DNA from: Guptibacillus hwajinpoensis
GTDB lineage: Bacteria > Bacillota > Bacilli > Bacillales > Guptibacillaceae
Direction of reading: 5' to 3'
DNA length: 64,000 bases
Assembly (NCBI RefSeq): GCF_005144865.1
Contig: NZ_SWFM01000001.1
Span: 186,001-250,000, forward strand
Of this stretch, positions 7,204 through 17,844 are shown piece by piece (position 1 is the first letter of the stretch; the number at the start of each line of letters is the position of its first letter). The position numbers were made by a program, and so were the translations under genes. The notes beneath the pieces are model-generated. The model was not told the origin of the DNA and did not search any database. It worked only from the letters and a program-made list of their open reading frames with translations.

Positions 7204-8487
7204 TTATCCTTCAAGAAGAAGTTGTTCTGGATCTTCAAGAAGCTCTTTAATTTTCGCAAGGAAGCTAACGGCTTCCCCACCATCTACGATACGGTGATCG
7301 TAAGAAAGAGCGATATACATCATAGGGCGATTTTCCATTCGCTCCTGATCAATCGCAACAGGGCGCCATTGAATCTTATGCATTCCAAGGATACCTACTT
7401 GAGGGGCATTTAGGATTGGAGTCGAAAGCATAGACCCGAAAATACCACCGTTTGTAATTGTGAACGATCCACCCTGCAACTCATCAAGTTTCAATTTATT
7501 GTCTTTGGCTTTCTTCGCAAGATTGCCAATTTCCTGCTCAATTCCAGCGAATGAAAGTTTATCAGCGTCACGTACGACAGGAACAACAAGTCCTTCTTCA
7601 GCGCCAACTGCAATGCCGATATCATAGAATTTCTTCAATACAATATCAGTATCTTGAATTTCTGCATTTAGACGAGGATATTTCTTAAGAGCTCCTACAA
7701 CTGCTTTTGTAAAGAAAGACATAAAACCAAGCTTTACATCATTATCTTCAAGGAACTTGTCCTTACGGCGTTTACGAAGCTCCATAATTGCTGTCATGTC
7801 TACTTCGTTAAATGTCGTAAGCATTGCTGCTGTATGTTGAACTTCAACAAGACGTTTTGCAATCGTTTGACGACGGCGAGACATTTTCACGCGTTCTACT
7901 GGCTTGCCTTCATTAGCTTCTGGTTGCTTCTTTTCTTGTTTCTTCTCCTGCTTTGGTGCTTCTTTCTGCTCAGGTTGATCAGCATGTGCTTTCACATCAT
8001 CAGGACGAACACGACCAAGAGGATCACGCGTTTTAACTTCATTTAAATCAACGCCAAGCTCCCGAGCAAGCTTTCTAGCTGAAGGTGAAGCCACTGTACG
8101 TCCATTATCAGATTGTTGATCAGGTTCAGGTGCTGCATGTGTTTTTGATTCCTGGTCTGATTTCACAGCTTCGGAAGACTCTTTTTCTTCTTTTTTGGCT
8201 TCAGCTTTTTCAGTATCGTTGTCTTGATCGGCTGATTTAGAAGAACCGCCTTCACTGCCACCTAAATAAGCAATAATCTCGCCAACTTCTACATTATCAC
8301 CTGGTTCTTTTAAAAGCTCTTTAATTACTCCGTCGTTTTCAGCACTAACTTCGATGTTAACTTTGTCTGTTTCAAGCTCAACAAGGTTGTCACCTTTTTC
8401 TACTTTGTCGCCTACTTTGATTAACCATTGAGAAATGGTACCTTCTGTAATGGATTCTGCTAGTTCTGGTACTTTAACTTCAATCAC
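7204..8487 (-). CDS. odhB: 2-oxoglutarate dehydrogenase E2, dihydrolipoyllysine succinyltransferase
   Basis: A 427-residue E2 subunit that moves the succinyl group from E1 to CoA in the TCA cycle. Domains in order: lipoyl domain (1-75) with the lipoylated Lys42 in ETDKVNIEV; a charged Glu/Lys/Gln-rich linker (80-130); peripheral subunit-binding domain (about 132-168, [15 protein letters not shown]); a second charged linker; and the catalytic acyltransferase domain (about 195-427) with HRIVDG, in which His398 and Asp402 are the catalytic pair. Length equals the family norm. Its start overlaps the odhA stop by eight bases, so translation is coupled. E3 (lipoamide dehydrogenase) is not encoded nearby and is presumably shared with pyruvate dehydrogenase. 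Confidence 0.97.
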   Translation of the reverse strand: MIEVKVPELAESITEGTISQWLIKVGDKVEKGDNLVELETDKVNIEVSAENDGVIKELLKEPGDNVEVGEIIAYLGGSEGGSSKSADQDNDTEKAEAKKEEKESSEAVKSDQESKTHAAPEPDQQSDNGRTVASPSARKLARELGVDLNEVKTRDPLGRVRPDDVKAHADQPEQKEAPKQEKKQEKKQPEANEGKPVERVKMSRRRQTIAKRLVEVQHTAAMLTTFNEVDMTAIMELRKRRKDKFLEDNDVKLGFMSFFTKAVVGALKKYPRLNAEIQDTDIVLKKFYDIGIAVGAEEGLVVPVVRDADKLSFAGIEQEIGNLAKKAKDNKLKLDELQGGSFTITNGGIFGSMLSTPILNAPQVGILGMHKIQWRPVAIDQERMENRPMMYIALSYDHRIVDGGEAVSFLAKIKELLEDPEQLLLEG

Positions 8488-11338
8488 GACGATTACCTCC
8501 TTGATGGGAAACAGTTTTGGATGGCTCTAATACTTCTTGTATAATTCGTTCTTGGTCTTTCTTATGCACGTTTGGCTCTCCGCCAGCAGGACTTGATCGA
8601 TCTGGGCGACCAATGTAGCTAACTGCTACTCCTTCTGGTGCTGATTCACGTATACGCGGAGAAATGTAATTCCAGGAGCCCATGTTTTTCGGTTCTTCCT
8701 GCAACCAGATAATTTCCTTCACGTTAGAATAACGTTCAAAAATCTTTTTAACTTCTTCATGTGGGAATGGATACAATTGCTCTACTCTAAGCACATGCAA
8801 CCAATCAAAATTCTCTTCAGAAGATTCTATTTCAGCAGCGAGATCAACCGCAACCTTACCTGTACATAGTACAATGCGCTCTACCTTTTCTTTGATTTCG
8901 CCTAGACCTGCTTGTTCAACAACACTCAGGAATTGCCCCTGGCTAAATTCAAATCCAGGTGAAGAGGTGCGCTGGTTACGAAGTAGACTTTTGGGCGTCA
9001 TAATGACAAGCGGTCTTACTTCTTGCTTCTCAAGAATAGCAGCCTGCCTACGTAAAATGTGGAAATATTGTGCTGCACTTGTTAAATTGGCAACCGTCCA
9101 GTTATTTTCAGCAGCAAGAGTAAGGAAACGTTCTACTCTTCCGCTAGAGTGTTCAGGGCCTTGTCCTTCATAACCGTGTGGAAGTAACAACACCATTCCT
9201 GATTTTTGTCCCCATTTTGCTCTACCTGCGGAAACAAATTGGTCAAAAATAACTTGTGCAGCATTAGCAAAGTCACCATATTGTGCTTCCCAGATTACAA
9301 GCGTCTCAGGAGCGAATACATTATAGCCATATTCAAATCCAACAACAGATGCTTCTGAAAGTGGACTATTATGAATTGCGAATGACGATTCAGCTTGAGG
9401 TAGCTCGTGAAGTGGACAGAACGTTTCACCTGTTTCTTTATCATGAAGAACAAGATGTCTCTGAGCGAATGTTCCGCGTTGAGAATCCTGGCCTGTTATA
9501 CGAATTGGTGTTCCATCACCAAGGATGGATGCAAACGCAAGTGTTTCACCAAGTGCCCAATCTACTTTTCCACCTTCTTCAAGCATATCAAGTCTACGTT
9601 TCAAAATACGTTCGAGCTTTGGATATACATTGAAGCCATCAGGACGAATAAGTAATTTATCATTGATGTCCTTTAGCGTTTCGAGAGAGACTGCTGTATC
9701 AATAGACGGAATTCCTTTGACAATTTCCTTAGGAGGCTGTATCTCTTGCACATCTCCTTGATTATCTCCGCCTTTTGCTATTTTATCGTACTCTGTCTGT
9801 AACTCTTTGAGTACTTCTTCATCAAGCTTCTCACCCTGGCCAGAATCGATTACATTCTGTTCTGTAAGGTACTTAGCATACCTTGCTCTTACTGTTGGAT
9901 GATTTTTAATCTTTTCATACAAATGTGGCTGTGTAACAGCTGGATCATCCATTTCGTTATGACCAAATCTTCTATATCCGATAAGGTCAATCAAGAAATC
10001 TTTATTGAACTTCATTCTATACTCATATGCAAGGTGCATTGCAGCTAAACATGCTTCAGGATCATCCGCATTCACATGCACAATCGGAATCTCATATCCT
10101 TTTGCAAGATCACTTGCATACTTGGTAGAACGAGAGTCGGAACTTTCTGTTGTGAATCCAAGCTGGTTATTTGCAATAATATGGATGGTTCCGCCAGTAT
10201 GATAGCCTTTAAGTTGGCTTAAGTTAAGCGTCTCAGCTACCACGCCTTCTCCAGGGAAAGCAGCATCTCCATGGATTAGAATAGCAAATGATTTACGGAA
10301 ATCTTGCTTAGGTTCACCTTTGGTATCGCGGGTTTCCTGAGCTGCTCTTGCATACCCTTCTACAACTGGGTCTACAAATTCAAGGTGAGAAGGATTGTTA
10401 GCAAGTGTAACGGTAGCTTCAGCTGTTTCAGATCCCTCAAACTTGCGATCTGCCCCCATATGGTATTTCACATCACCTGTCCAACCGTAGTTAATCCCCA
10501 TAGAGCCTTCAGATGGAACAAGTTCTTTGTTAGGTGCATGATGGAATTCAGCAAAAATCTTTTCATAAGGTTTATTTAGGACGTGTGTAAGAACGTTTAA
10601 TCGACCTCGGTGAGCCATTCCAATCATTACGTTTTTAGCACCGTCACTTGTACCACACTTAATAACGTCATCAAGCATTGGAACCATTGCGTCTACGCCT
10701 TCAATTGAGAAGCGTTTCTGGCCCACAAACGTTTTATGAAGGAATTTCTCAAATCCTTCTACTTCTGTTAGTCTTCGAAGAAGTGCTATACGATCGTCGT
10801 CTGTTAACGTTCTACTTACGGAATCGTTCTCAACCATTTCGTCAAGCCATTTACGTTCATCCTCAGAATGAACGTGAGTGAATTCGTAAGATAACGATTT
10901 TGTATATAGATCTTGCAATCGTTTAATAGCCTGCAAGCCATTGTGAATATCTGCAGGCGCTTGTTCCCAGATTACTTCTGCGGGAATCGCTTTCAAGTCT
11001 TCATCAGAAAGACCGTATTTCTGTGGAGTCATAAATTTCTGATCAGATTTCTCATTATTAAGTGGGTTAATTGCTGCAGCTAAATGGCCATATGTACGAA
11101 TATTGTCAGCTAATTTAACTGCTGAAATGACCTTTTTAAGATTACCTGGTTGAGCAGCTGTTTCCACTGCATCTGATGAAGATGGTGGTGGGCCCCACTG
11201 TTCAAACTTTTGGCGCATGTCCGGATCTACTGATTCCGGGTCTTCCTGGTACTTTTCATATAGTTCAATGGCATAGCCAAGGTTTGGTCCATAAAATTCT
11301 TGCCATGGATGTTCCACTCTGGACTGTTTGGTATTCAA
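8480..11338 (-). CDS. odhA: 2-oxoglutarate dehydrogenase E1 component
   Basis: A 952-residue thiamine diphosphate-dependent E1 that decarboxylates 2-oxoglutarate and succinylates the lipoyl arm of OdhB. Family landmarks are [25 protein letters not shown], the ThDP/magnesium motif [11 protein letters not shown], and the C-terminal transketolase-like half with GEGPE-like [14 protein letters not shown]. The size matches Bacillus OdhA (about 940). The best start is TTG at 11338, nine bases after GGGAGG; an ATG at 11343 in another frame would give only Met-Leu before a stop that overlaps the TTG. It is first gene of the odhAB operon. Confidence 0.97.
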   Translation of the reverse strand: MNTKQSRVEHPWQEFYGPNLGYAIELYEKYQEDPESVDPDMRQKFEQWGPPPSSSDAVETAAQPGNLKKVISAVKLADNIRTYGHLAAAINPLNNEKSDQKFMTPQKYGLSDEDLKAIPAEVIWEQAPADIHNGLQAIKRLQDLYTKSLSYEFTHVHSEDERKWLDEMVENDSVSRTLTDDDRIALLRRLTEVEGFEKFLHKTFVGQKRFSIEGVDAMVPMLDDVIKCGTSDGAKNVMIGMAHRGRLNVLTHVLNKPYEKIFAEFHHAPNKELVPSEGSMGINYGWTGDVKYHMGADRKFEGSETAEATVTLANNPSHLEFVDPVVEGYARAAQETRDTKGEPKQDFRKSFAILIHGDAAFPGEGVVAETLNLSQLKGYHTGGTIHIIANNQLGFTTESSDSRSTKYASDLAKGYEIPIVHVNADDPEACLAAMHLAYEYRMKFNKDFLIDLIGYRRFGHNEMDDPAVTQPHLYEKIKNHPTVRARYAKYLTEQNVIDSGQGEKLDEEVLKELQTEYDKIAKGGDNQGDVQEIQPPKEIVKGIPSIDTAVSLETLKDINDKLLIRPDGFNVYPKLERILKRRLDMLEEGGKVDWALGETLAFASILGDGTPIRITGQDSQRGTFAQRHLVLHDKETGETFCPLHELPQAESSFAIHNSPLSEASVVGFEYGYNVFAPETLVIWEAQYGDFANAAQVIFDQFVSAGRAKWGQKSGMVLLLPHGYEGQGPEHSSGRVERFLTLAAENNWTVANLTSAAQYFHILRRQAAILEKQEVRPLVIMTPKSLLRNQRTSSPGFEFSQGQFLSVVEQAGLGEIKEKVERIVLCTGKVAVDLAAEIESSEENFDWLHVLRVEQLYPFPHEEVKKIFERYSNVKEIIWLQEEPKNMGSWNYISPRIRESAPEGVAVSYIGRPDRSSPAGGEPNVHKKDQERIIQEVLEPSKTVSHQGGNRRD

Positions 11339-11679
11339 AGCATGCTACCTCCCTGCTGGGTTTTACTAAATTCATGCGCAAATGGTATATTTGAACGCAA
11401 TCTAAAGCATGGTTTCTTACTAGTTCTTTTCACTATTTTAGTGATTTAAAAACCTGGTTTTAAAAAAACGCTTACATTGGCATTTTAGCACAGTGTTGCG
11501 TTGCCCACAAAACTTTCAAGTATATTTCCGAAAAAAATTTCGAATATAGATATATCTCTTGAAAAATTTTTCGAATATTAACACAGTGCAATACTAAATT
11601 ACCACAAAGTGTATCCATAGTGAATACAATTTAGAGATTTTATAACAACGAATATGAAATCTTGAATTTAACCACAAAA
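11339..11679. other. odhA upstream region
   Basis: 341 AT-rich bases with no coding frame. They hold a candidate cre site (11463-11476) and two similar AT-rich words, GAAAAAAATTTCGAATAT near 11529 and GAAAAATTTTTCGAATAT near 11560, spaced about three helical turns apart, each partly palindromic. I could not choose one promoter with confidence. Confidence 0.4.
11463..11476 (-). promoter_or_regulatory. Candidate cre site (CcpA) upstream of odhA
   Basis: The minus strand reads TGTAAGCGTTTTTT. It matches the cre consensus TGWAANCGNTNWCA except in the last two positions. It lies about 125 bases before the odhA start. Catabolite repression of odhAB is known in Bacillus subtilis; binding here is inferred. 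Confidence 0.4.
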
Positions 11680-11704
11680 AAGGCGACCTGAGTATGGTCG
11701 CCTT
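11676..11704 (-). terminator. Terminator after the quinone oxidoreductase gene
   Basis: A perfect 9-bp stem AAGGCGACC/GGTCGCCTT with a seven-base loop, then T residues on the minus strand, seven bases after the stop codon. Confidence 0.9.
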
Positions 11705-11711
11705 CCAAAGA

Positions 11712-12695
11712 TCAAGGTGTTAAAATAAGCTTCCCTTTCGTTTCTCTTCCCTGTAGCATCCTATGAACATCGGCTGCTTTTTCTAGGTCATACACCCCAC
11801 CTATCGTTAACTTCAACTCTCCACTCTTCATATAATTCAAAAGTTCTTCGAGACTCTTTTGATAGAGAGAAGGTTTTCTCATTATTTGTGGAAGAAAGAA
11901 TCCAACAACAGATTGATTTTTCTCCATTAATGAAGATGGATAAAAGCGACTTTGTTCTCCACTAGCAACTCCGTAAATTACGAGTCTTCCAAATGGAGCA
12001 AGACACTTTAACGACTTGCGAAAAATATCTCCTCCAGCCATTTCAAGAATGACATCAACCCCATTTCCATCAGTTGCAGCTAATACTTCCTGCTCCCACC
12101 CTTCCTTTGTATAATCTACTGTTACATCTACTCCTATATCAGAAGCAAGCTTACGTTTTTCCTCAGTACTTGCTGTTCCCATAATCGTCTTTGCTCCCCA
12201 CAGCCTGGCAAGTTGAACAGCAATTGTCCCAAGGCCACCAGCTGCTGCATGTATTAAAACAGTTTCACCATTTTCAAACCGTCCCATTGTTTTCAAAGTG
12301 TGGTAAGCGCTTAGTCCTTGGAGAGGTAAAGCTACTGCATGATGAAGATCCATGCCTTCTGGAATTGGAATTAACCCTCGCTCATCTGCAAGCGTAAATT
12401 CAGCATAGCCAGTTGCATTCTTCGTCCCAAGCAATGTTACAACTGTTGACCCAGGTTTAACTGATGTAACCTTATCCCCAACTGCCTTAACAACGCCAGC
12501 AACTTCCGATCCTGGTACATATGGAAGAGGTGTGTCTACAACATATTGCCCCTCTCTTCTAGCTGTATCTGCATAGTTAACCCCAATCGCCTTAATCTCA
12601 ATTAATACGTCATGCCCCTCAGGTTTAGGAACATCCATCTCAATTACTTTCAAAACCTCTGGACCACCAAACTCTGTTAATTGAACCGCTCTCAT
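11712..12695 (-). CDS. NADPH:quinone oxidoreductase (zeta-crystallin-like MDR family)
   Basis: A 327-residue zinc-free medium-chain dehydrogenase/reductase. It starts MRAVQLTEFGGPEVL, the usual opening of this branch, has GVNYADTARREGQY in the catalytic N-terminal domain (1-120), and the NADPH-binding motif AAAGGLGTIAVQLA near residues 150-163. The structural zinc Cys cluster of classical alcohol dehydrogenases is absent. It reduces quinones or alpha,beta-unsaturated carbonyls with NADPH in the cytosol. GGAGG lies nine bases before the ATG. The gene stands alone behind a TetR-type operator (12717-12730), which suggests induction by a small molecule. The exact substrate is unknown. Confidence 0.9.
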   Translation of the reverse strand: MRAVQLTEFGGPEVLKVIEMDVPKPEGHDVLIEIKAIGVNYADTARREGQYVVDTPLPYVPGSEVAGVVKAVGDKVTSVKPGSTVVTLLGTKNATGYAEFTLADERGLIPIPEGMDLHHAVALPLQGLSAYHTLKTMGRFENGETVLIHAAAGGLGTIAVQLARLWGAKTIMGTASTEEKRKLASDIGVDVTVDYTKEGWEQEVLAATDGNGVDVILEMAGGDIFRKSLKCLAPFGRLVIYGVASGEQSRFYPSSLMEKNQSVVGFFLPQIMRKPSLYQKSLEELLNYMKSGELKLTIGGVYDLEKAADVHRMLQGRETKGKLILTP

Positions 12696-12716
12696 ATTTG
12701 TTCCTCCTTTTTATAA

Positions 12717-12730
12717 ACTAACCAGTCAGT
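12717..12730. promoter_or_regulatory. TetR-type operator between promoter and quinone oxidoreductase gene
   Basis: ACTAACCAGTCAGT is a near-perfect dyad (ACTAAC facing GTCAGT, one mismatch) of the pattern often bound by TetR/AcrR repressors. It sits 22 bases upstream of the ATG and downstream of a minus-strand TTGACA (12763-12768) and a TATAAT (12744-12749); their 13-base spacing is short, so the promoter itself is uncertain. No tetR gene is in the window. Confidence 0.45.
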
Positions 12731-12780
12731 ATGTATTGTACTAATTATACTATAATACAATTTGTCAAACTATTCAATCA

Positions 12781-12806
12781 AAAAAGTGCGCTCATAGGCG
12801 CACTTT
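12781..12806 (-). terminator. Terminator after the omega-aminotransferase gene
   Basis: A perfect 9-bp stem AAAGTGCGC/GCGCACTTT, six-base loop, T run on the minus strand; it overlaps the stop codon at 12805. Confidence 0.9.
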
Positions 12807-14142
12807 ATAACTGTAATAATCCTTCGACAACTGTTTGTATTAATAAATCAAGATCTTTCTCCTGAATTGATAGCGGTGGGGCCATAGTAAGGACATTATT
12901 GTATCCTGCGACAGTATCACCGTTTTTACCTATAATAACGCCCTGTGATCTACAATAGCCAATCACTTTATTCAATTCAGAAACACCTAGTGGTTTTTTA
13001 GTTGAGCGATCTTCAACAAGTTCAATCCCTACCAATAATCCTTTTCCTCGTACATCGCCGACATTGGGGTGTTTTGAAAGACGATTCTGCAACTCGTTCT
13101 TTAGCTTCTCACCTAACTCTTTTGAACGATTGAAGAGCTGTTCTGTTTCCATAATTTCTAAATTTTTTAATGCTAGTGCACATGACGCTGGATTACCTCC
13201 AAACGTATTGATATGACGGAAATGATCATATTGTTGTTTTCCTTTAAAAGCTTCATACACTTCTTCTTTCACAGCAGTTGCTGATAATGGCAAATATCCG
13301 CTCGTCAACCCTTTCGCCATAGTGACAATATCAGGCTTCACATCATAATTCATAAATCCAAACGACTTACCTGTTCTTCCAAATCCACAGATTACTTCAT
13401 CACAAATAAGGAGGGCACCATGTTTTTCACACACTTCTTTGACAGCTTTCATATAACCTTGTTGTGGCATTATAATCCCGCCACCTGTAATGATTGGCTC
13501 CATAATCATTGCAGCTACTGTTTCACTTAGTTCCCATGTCATCATATCATCAACCGCTTTAACAGATGGAAGGTGATCATCCATGTTAGGGACATCACGA
13601 TACGTATCAGGTGGCTGCACATGTAAGAATCCCTGTCCTAGTGGTTCGTATTTATATTTGCGCTGTGCCTGGCCAGTTGCAGCAAGGGATCCCATCGTAT
13701 TACCATGGTATGCACGATATCGAGAAACAATTTTATTTCGATGCACATTACCATTCTGTTCGTGGTATTGTCTAGCAATTTTAAAAGCAGTTTCATTCGC
13801 TTCTGATCCACTGTTTGAGAAAAAAATAACGTATCCACCGCCGAGCATTTCGTTTAACTTTTCCGCAAGCTTGATAGCAGGAGCATGTGTGTGTGTTAAA
13901 GGGTAGTAAGAGAGTGTTTTAAGTTGCTCGTATGCTGCTTCAGCTAGTTCTTTACGTCCATAACCTACATTGACACACCATAGTCCAGCCATCGCATCTA
14001 GAAACTTATTCCCGTTATGGTCAGTTAGCCATGCACCCTTCGCCTTCTCAATAACCATTGTAGACTTTGGATCGAATGGACGCATAGCATGCCAGACATA
14101 CTTCTCGTCTTTACCAGCAAGGTTCTCGTGAGCTGTATGCAT
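12805..14142 (-). CDS. Class III omega-aminotransferase, probably beta-alanine--pyruvate
   Basis: A 445-residue PLP-dependent class III (subgroup II) aminotransferase. Landmarks are SNSGSEANETAFKIARQYH (PLP phosphate region), YRAYHGNT, LLICDEVICGFGRTG (Asp contacting the PLP ring), VTMAKGLTSGY with the Schiff-base Lys, and FGGNPASCA. The frame is open further upstream, but the start is placed at ATG 14142 (MHTAHENL), eight bases after GGGAG; a start at 14169 would overlap the preceding gene and has no ribosome binding site. It follows the semialdehyde dehydrogenase by 16 bases. With pyrimidine catabolic genes on the far side of pucR, the likely reaction is beta-alanine plus pyruvate (or 2-oxoglutarate) to malonate semialdehyde. 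Other omega-amino donors remain possible. Confidence 0.88.
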   Translation of the reverse strand: MHTAHENLAGKDEKYVWHAMRPFDPKSTMVIEKAKGAWLTDHNGNKFLDAMAGLWCVNVGYGRKELAEAAYEQLKTLSYYPLTHTHAPAIKLAEKLNEMLGGGYVIFFSNSGSEANETAFKIARQYHEQNGNVHRNKIVSRYRAYHGNTMGSLAATGQAQRKYKYEPLGQGFLHVQPPDTYRDVPNMDDHLPSVKAVDDMMTWELSETVAAMIMEPIITGGGIIMPQQGYMKAVKEVCEKHGALLICDEVICGFGRTGKSFGFMNYDVKPDIVTMAKGLTSGYLPLSATAVKEEVYEAFKGKQQYDHFRHINTFGGNPASCALALKNLEIMETEQLFNRSKELGEKLKNELQNRLSKHPNVGDVRGKGLLVGIELVEDRSTKKPLGVSELNKVIGYCRSQGVIIGKNGDTVAGYNNVLTMAPPLSIQEKDLDLLIQTVVEGLLQL

Positions 14143-14158
14143 ATCTTTCACTCCCTCA

Positions 14159-15625
14159 TTAATAATCAAAGCGGGTTGTGATCATTTTCCTACGCGTATA
14201 GAAATTCACACCGTCTTTACCATTAGCATGAAGATCACCATAGAATGAATCTTTCCAACCTGAGAATGGGAAGAATGCCATAGGGGCTGGGACACCAACA
14301 TTAACACCTAGCATTCCAGCATCCGCTTCTTCACGGAATTTTCGTATCGCACCTGCATCTTTTGTATAAATTGTAGCTCCATTGCCATATTTTGATTTTC
14401 TAAGAATACCTAAAGCTTCATCAAGCGTCTCAGCATGCAATAAACTCAATACTGGTGCAAATATTTCTTCTTTCGCAATTGTCATATCAGGTGTCACGTC
14501 ATCAAAAATAGTTGCCCCTAGAAAGTTACCTTTTTCATGAGTCTCCATATCTATACGTCCATCTCGAATTAAGGATGCACCTTCCTCTAAGCCTTTCTCG
14601 ATGTACCCAAGCACTTTTTCCCTATGTGACTTACGAATAACAGGGGTTAATAGCACCTCATCATCCAATCCGTTACCAAGTTTCAGTTCATCAGCCTTTT
14701 CTTTTAATGCAGAAACAAACTTCTCACTTGATCCAATAATGACTACAGCACTACAAGCCATACAGCGCTGACCTGCACTACCAAAGGTAGAACTAATAAC
14801 CTGTTGCACGGCTTTCTCTACGTTTGCATCTGGCATAACGATATGATGATTCTTTGCTCCAGAAAGTGCCTGCACTCTTTTCCCTCTAAATGCAGCCTGT
14901 TCATATACGTATTTCGCCACGGGCTGGGAACCTACGAACGAAATGGCTTTCACGTCTTCGTGTTCAAGAAGTCCGTTTACCACATCATGAGCACCATGAA
15001 CAATGTTAAACACACCATTTGGTAAACCTGCTTCAGTTAGCAAATCCGCCATCCGGTTAGCAAGAATAGGGGTACGTTCAGATGGCTTTAGAACGAAAGT
15101 ATTTCCACATGCAATAGCGAGCGGGAACATCCAGTGTGGAACCATCATTGGAAAGTTAAACGGCGTAATTCCTCCTACTACACCTACAGGATAGCGATAC
15201 ATTTCAGAATCAATTGTTTCCGCAATAGTAGACAAATTGTCCCCCATCATTAATGATGGGGCACCTGTTGCAAATTCAACGCATTCAATTCCTCTAAGTA
15301 CTTCACCGTGAGCTTCTTTATAGCTTTTTCCGTTTTCTTTTACAACTAGCTCGGCGAGTTCGTCATGATGCTTAACAAGCAAAGAATGATACGCAAACAA
15401 TATTCTCGCGCGTTTTGGAACAGGGACTTTACTCCACGTCTGAAAAGCTTTCTCAGCAGCACTCACAGCAAGAGAAACATCTTCTTTAGATGATAACGGC
15501 ACATAAGCCAGATTTTCCTCTGTAGCAGGGTTCTGTACCTCAAGTGATTCATTACTTCTTGAACTTACCCATTCACCATTCACAAAGTTTTTTAACACAG
15601 CTGTTTCCTTTTTAACGACTGCCAT
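14159..15625 (-). CDS. mmsA: CoA-acylating (methyl)malonate-semialdehyde dehydrogenase
   Basis: A 488-residue aldehyde dehydrogenase of the MmsA/IolA branch, which oxidises malonate or methylmalonate semialdehyde with NAD and CoA to acetyl-CoA or propionyl-CoA plus CO2. The catalytic Cys288 lies in GSAGQRCMA, the cofactor segment is [21 protein letters not shown], and the C-terminus has the branch-typical [19 protein letters not shown] and KMITTRFD. Branch members lack the usual Glu general base, consistent with the sequence here. GGAGG lies seven bases before the ATG. With the aminotransferase it forms a two-gene operon that converts beta-alanine to acetyl-CoA, the last steps of pyrimidine degradation. 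Confidence 0.93.
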   Translation of the reverse strand: MAVVKKETAVLKNFVNGEWVSSRSNESLEVQNPATEENLAYVPLSSKEDVSLAVSAAEKAFQTWSKVPVPKRARILFAYHSLLVKHHDELAELVVKENGKSYKEAHGEVLRGIECVEFATGAPSLMMGDNLSTIAETIDSEMYRYPVGVVGGITPFNFPMMVPHWMFPLAIACGNTFVLKPSERTPILANRMADLLTEAGLPNGVFNIVHGAHDVVNGLLEHEDVKAISFVGSQPVAKYVYEQAAFRGKRVQALSGAKNHHIVMPDANVEKAVQQVISSTFGSAGQRCMACSAVVIIGSSEKFVSALKEKADELKLGNGLDDEVLLTPVIRKSHREKVLGYIEKGLEEGASLIRDGRIDMETHEKGNFLGATIFDDVTPDMTIAKEEIFAPVLSLLHAETLDEALGILRKSKYGNGATIYTKDAGAIRKFREEADAGMLGVNVGVPAPMAFFPFSGWKDSFYGDLHANGKDGVNFYTRRKMITTRFDY

Positions 15626-15719
15626 TACACGACCTCCCTTAGTTCGTTCATATCACTATTGTAGGTGATTGAATGGCAATCGTTCATTAGACAAAACGTA
15701 ACATGGATTAAGAAGCCAC

Positions 15720-15734
15720 TGTACATGGTGCACA
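15720..15734. promoter_or_regulatory. Imperfect dyad upstream of mmsA, possible PucR-type site
   Basis: TGTACATGGTGCACA is a 15-base dyad (TGTACA facing TGCACA, one mismatch, three-base centre). It lies between the pucR stop and the mmsA start, about 95 bases upstream of mmsA. A regulatory role is inference from position; PucR sites are not well defined enough to claim a match. Confidence 0.25.
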
Positions 15735-15735
15735 A

Positions 15736-17337
15736 TTAGACGTTTCTTTTCAAATAATCATATGCATGTATTGCGAATTCTATAGCTTGACGCTTGGGAG
15801 AGCTCATGAAATCAATACCCAGAAGCTCTTCAAGTTTTTCTAAACGATGGTAAAGCGTTTGTCTTACAACGAAAAGCTGTTCTGCTGTTTCCTTTTTGGA
15901 TCCGTTACAGCACATATAAACTCTGAGTGTGTTTAAAAGGTTACTATTATTCTTCTCGTCATACTGCAAAACAGGCTCTAAATAATCATGCATGAATTCA
16001 TTTAGTTCTTTACCTTTAGCTAATTGATAAATCATTCGGTAAATGTGAAAATCTGCGTGGTAAATGACTTTGGAGGACTGAGTTAGCAACTTATCGTTCA
16101 TTGCAAGTGTTTCTGTAGAAGATTCATAGCTTTTGTGCATGTCTTTTAAGAGTCGAACATGTTTGCCTACGCTTATTTGTTCAACGTCTGGTACAGTTTC
16201 CTTTTGGAGTATATCGCTAGTCACAAACCGCTTAAAAGCCTCTCTTAAACGATCCATAACGTTTATCTCATCCCGTCTGTTTAGAACGATAATAATGAGT
16301 TTATTCTTTGTTGTTAACGATAATAGGAAGAAACCTTCCTGTTCAAAAACAGATCGCATTAAAAGCATAAAGTATGTGATCTGAGATGTCGTATATGAAT
16401 CAAGCTGCCTTGTAAACTTGCAGGTGCATACTAGGAGTCCTCTTGGTATGAGAGATTCATCAAAGTCAACGAGGTATGAAAGGATTCTTTCTTCAGTATG
16501 CTTTCCTTCAAGCCAGTCATAAAGCCACTCTGTTTCAAGTGCTCGTTTCTTCTCCTCAATATACAATTCTCTTAATAGAAACTGAGCAATTGCTGTTGCA
16601 CTTCTATCAAGGAGAAGCATGTCATAGTCAGAAACAGATGTATGTTGGTCTGGAACAAGTATTAAGTTCGCAAAATGATAGTCCATAGCTCTGACGTGTT
16701 GAATAACAAGTCCTTTTCCGTCTGGTTGAAATGTTAGGAAATGTAGAAATGTTTCTTTCTTCTCTTCCGTTGCTTCGGGTGCAAAAATCGGTTCAGTTTC
16801 CTTCGGTTTGTATATAACCTGCATCCCAGTCTTTTTAGCGAGATAAGATAGGATTTTATAAAGGCAGCCAGGTGCTAATAGTAGATTATTGAGTTCTTGA
16901 GAGAACTTTTCAAGGTCAGAAATCATTTGATAATGATGTGCAATTAAGAGGGAATGAAGATCCTGGGTGATATCCACGAAACGAACTTCTTTCGTAAAAA
17001 CGATGATGGGAAATTGCTGTTGATTTGCAAGGTCAATAATTTCAGAGGGAATGTTGTCCATATATGTACCAATTTCAATGCAAAGACCAGCCGCTTTGCT
17101 TTGAATAAGTTGTTTAACAATCGATAGAAATACTTTTACGTTATCTTTCCAAACAAAGCCTGTTGATAAAATTAATTCCTGCCCATGTAGTAATTGCTTA
17201 ACACTCGTTACTTCCATAACATGAACCCATTTAATCTTCCTAGATAACCCGCCTTGCCCAGCTATCACAGTAGCATGACTAAAATGTTCTCTTTCTAACA
17301 CCTCATGAACCGTTAAACTGGTCATTCGTAGCATCAT
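15736..17337 (-). CDS. PucR family transcriptional regulator
   Basis: A 533-residue regulator. The N-terminal PucR domain (about 5-125, TVHEVLEREHFSHATVIAG) is a ligand-sensing domain named after the purine-catabolism regulator PucR. A middle GAF/GGDEF-like region follows, and the C-terminal helix-turn-helix of the CdaR/PucR type (about 470-530) contains NLLNTLRVYMCCNGSKKETAEQLFVVRQTLYHRLEKLEELLG. Family members activate catabolic operons in response to a nucleobase or related ligand. Here the gene sits between mmsA-aminotransferase and the permease-hydA-preA-preT block, so control of pyrimidine degradation is the natural inference. GAGGG six bases before ATG 17337 supports the start. No terminator is seen after it, so some read-through into mmsA is possible. 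Confidence 0.9.
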   Translation of the reverse strand: MMLRMTSLTVHEVLEREHFSHATVIAGQGGLSRKIKWVHVMEVTSVKQLLHGQELILSTGFVWKDNVKVFLSIVKQLIQSKAAGLCIEIGTYMDNIPSEIIDLANQQQFPIIVFTKEVRFVDITQDLHSLLIAHHYQMISDLEKFSQELNNLLLAPGCLYKILSYLAKKTGMQVIYKPKETEPIFAPEATEEKKETFLHFLTFQPDGKGLVIQHVRAMDYHFANLILVPDQHTSVSDYDMLLLDRSATAIAQFLLRELYIEEKKRALETEWLYDWLEGKHTEERILSYLVDFDESLIPRGLLVCTCKFTRQLDSYTTSQITYFMLLMRSVFEQEGFFLLSLTTKNKLIIIVLNRRDEINVMDRLREAFKRFVTSDILQKETVPDVEQISVGKHVRLLKDMHKSYESSTETLAMNDKLLTQSSKVIYHADFHIYRMIYQLAKGKELNEFMHDYLEPVLQYDEKNNSNLLNTLRVYMCCNGSKKETAEQLFVVRQTLYHRLEKLEELLGIDFMSSPKRQAIEFAIHAYDYLKRNV

Positions 17338-17576
17338 ACCACACCCTCTTTTGTAATATTAAGTACAATAATTTAATCATGAACTAGCCTTTTTGAGGTC
17401 GAGTAGGGTACAAAATCTTCCGTTAATCACTATAAAAGCGCTTATATGTTTTTAAATTACTTTACTACATCAAGCTTTTCTTTTCTACTCATTCTCTTTT
17501 ATGTGACATAATTAGCCCTGTTTAGCTATATTTTTTGCAATTAATACGGTAAATGAAATTTTATTATATTATAAAA

Positions 17577-17600
17577 AAAAACCGAGCTACTGCCCGGTTT
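17577..17600 (-). terminator. Terminator of the pyrimidine catabolic operon
   Basis: A 9-bp stem (AAACCGGGC facing GCTCGGTTT on the minus strand, one G-T pair), loop AGTA, then nine T. It overlaps the end of the last gene. Confidence 0.9.
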
Positions 17601-17829
17601 CCATTTCCCATTCATACTCTTCTAGAAGCTCCATTAAGTAATAATATTGTTTTTTGCTGCGGAAGTCTGTTTCTTTCCAGTTCGAACGAATCCATGTTGT
17701 TAATTCTGCTGCGGAATTAAATATTTCTCCACTTGTATCCGCTTTTCGAATCATATAGCGGCCATTTTCTTCATCGATGGTAACCTCACATGGATACGCA
17801 CTATCTTTTGAATACAGATTGTATTCCAT
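17587..17829 (-). CDS. Hypothetical protein, last gene of pyrimidine operon
   Basis: An 80-residue acidic protein with no signal peptide or membrane segment and many aromatic residues (KKQYYYLMELLEEYEWEME at the C-terminus). I do not recognise the family. The start is set at ATG 17829 (MEYNLYSKD), six bases after GGGAGG; the ATG at 17835 directly abuts that ribosome binding site. It follows the preceding small gene by 15 bases and is closed by the operon terminator, so it is expressed with the pyrimidine genes. Confidence 0.65.
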   Translation of the reverse strand: MEYNLYSKDSAYPCEVTIDEENGRYMIRKADTSGEIFNSAAELTTWIRSNWKETDFRSKKQYYYLMELLEEYEWEMETGQ

Positions 17830-17844
17830 GAACATCCTCCCTCT

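Noticed and set aside
11341..11343. ATG as start of odhA
   Set aside because: It reads Met-Leu-stop; the TTG at 11338 is in frame with OdhA and correctly spaced from GGGAGG.
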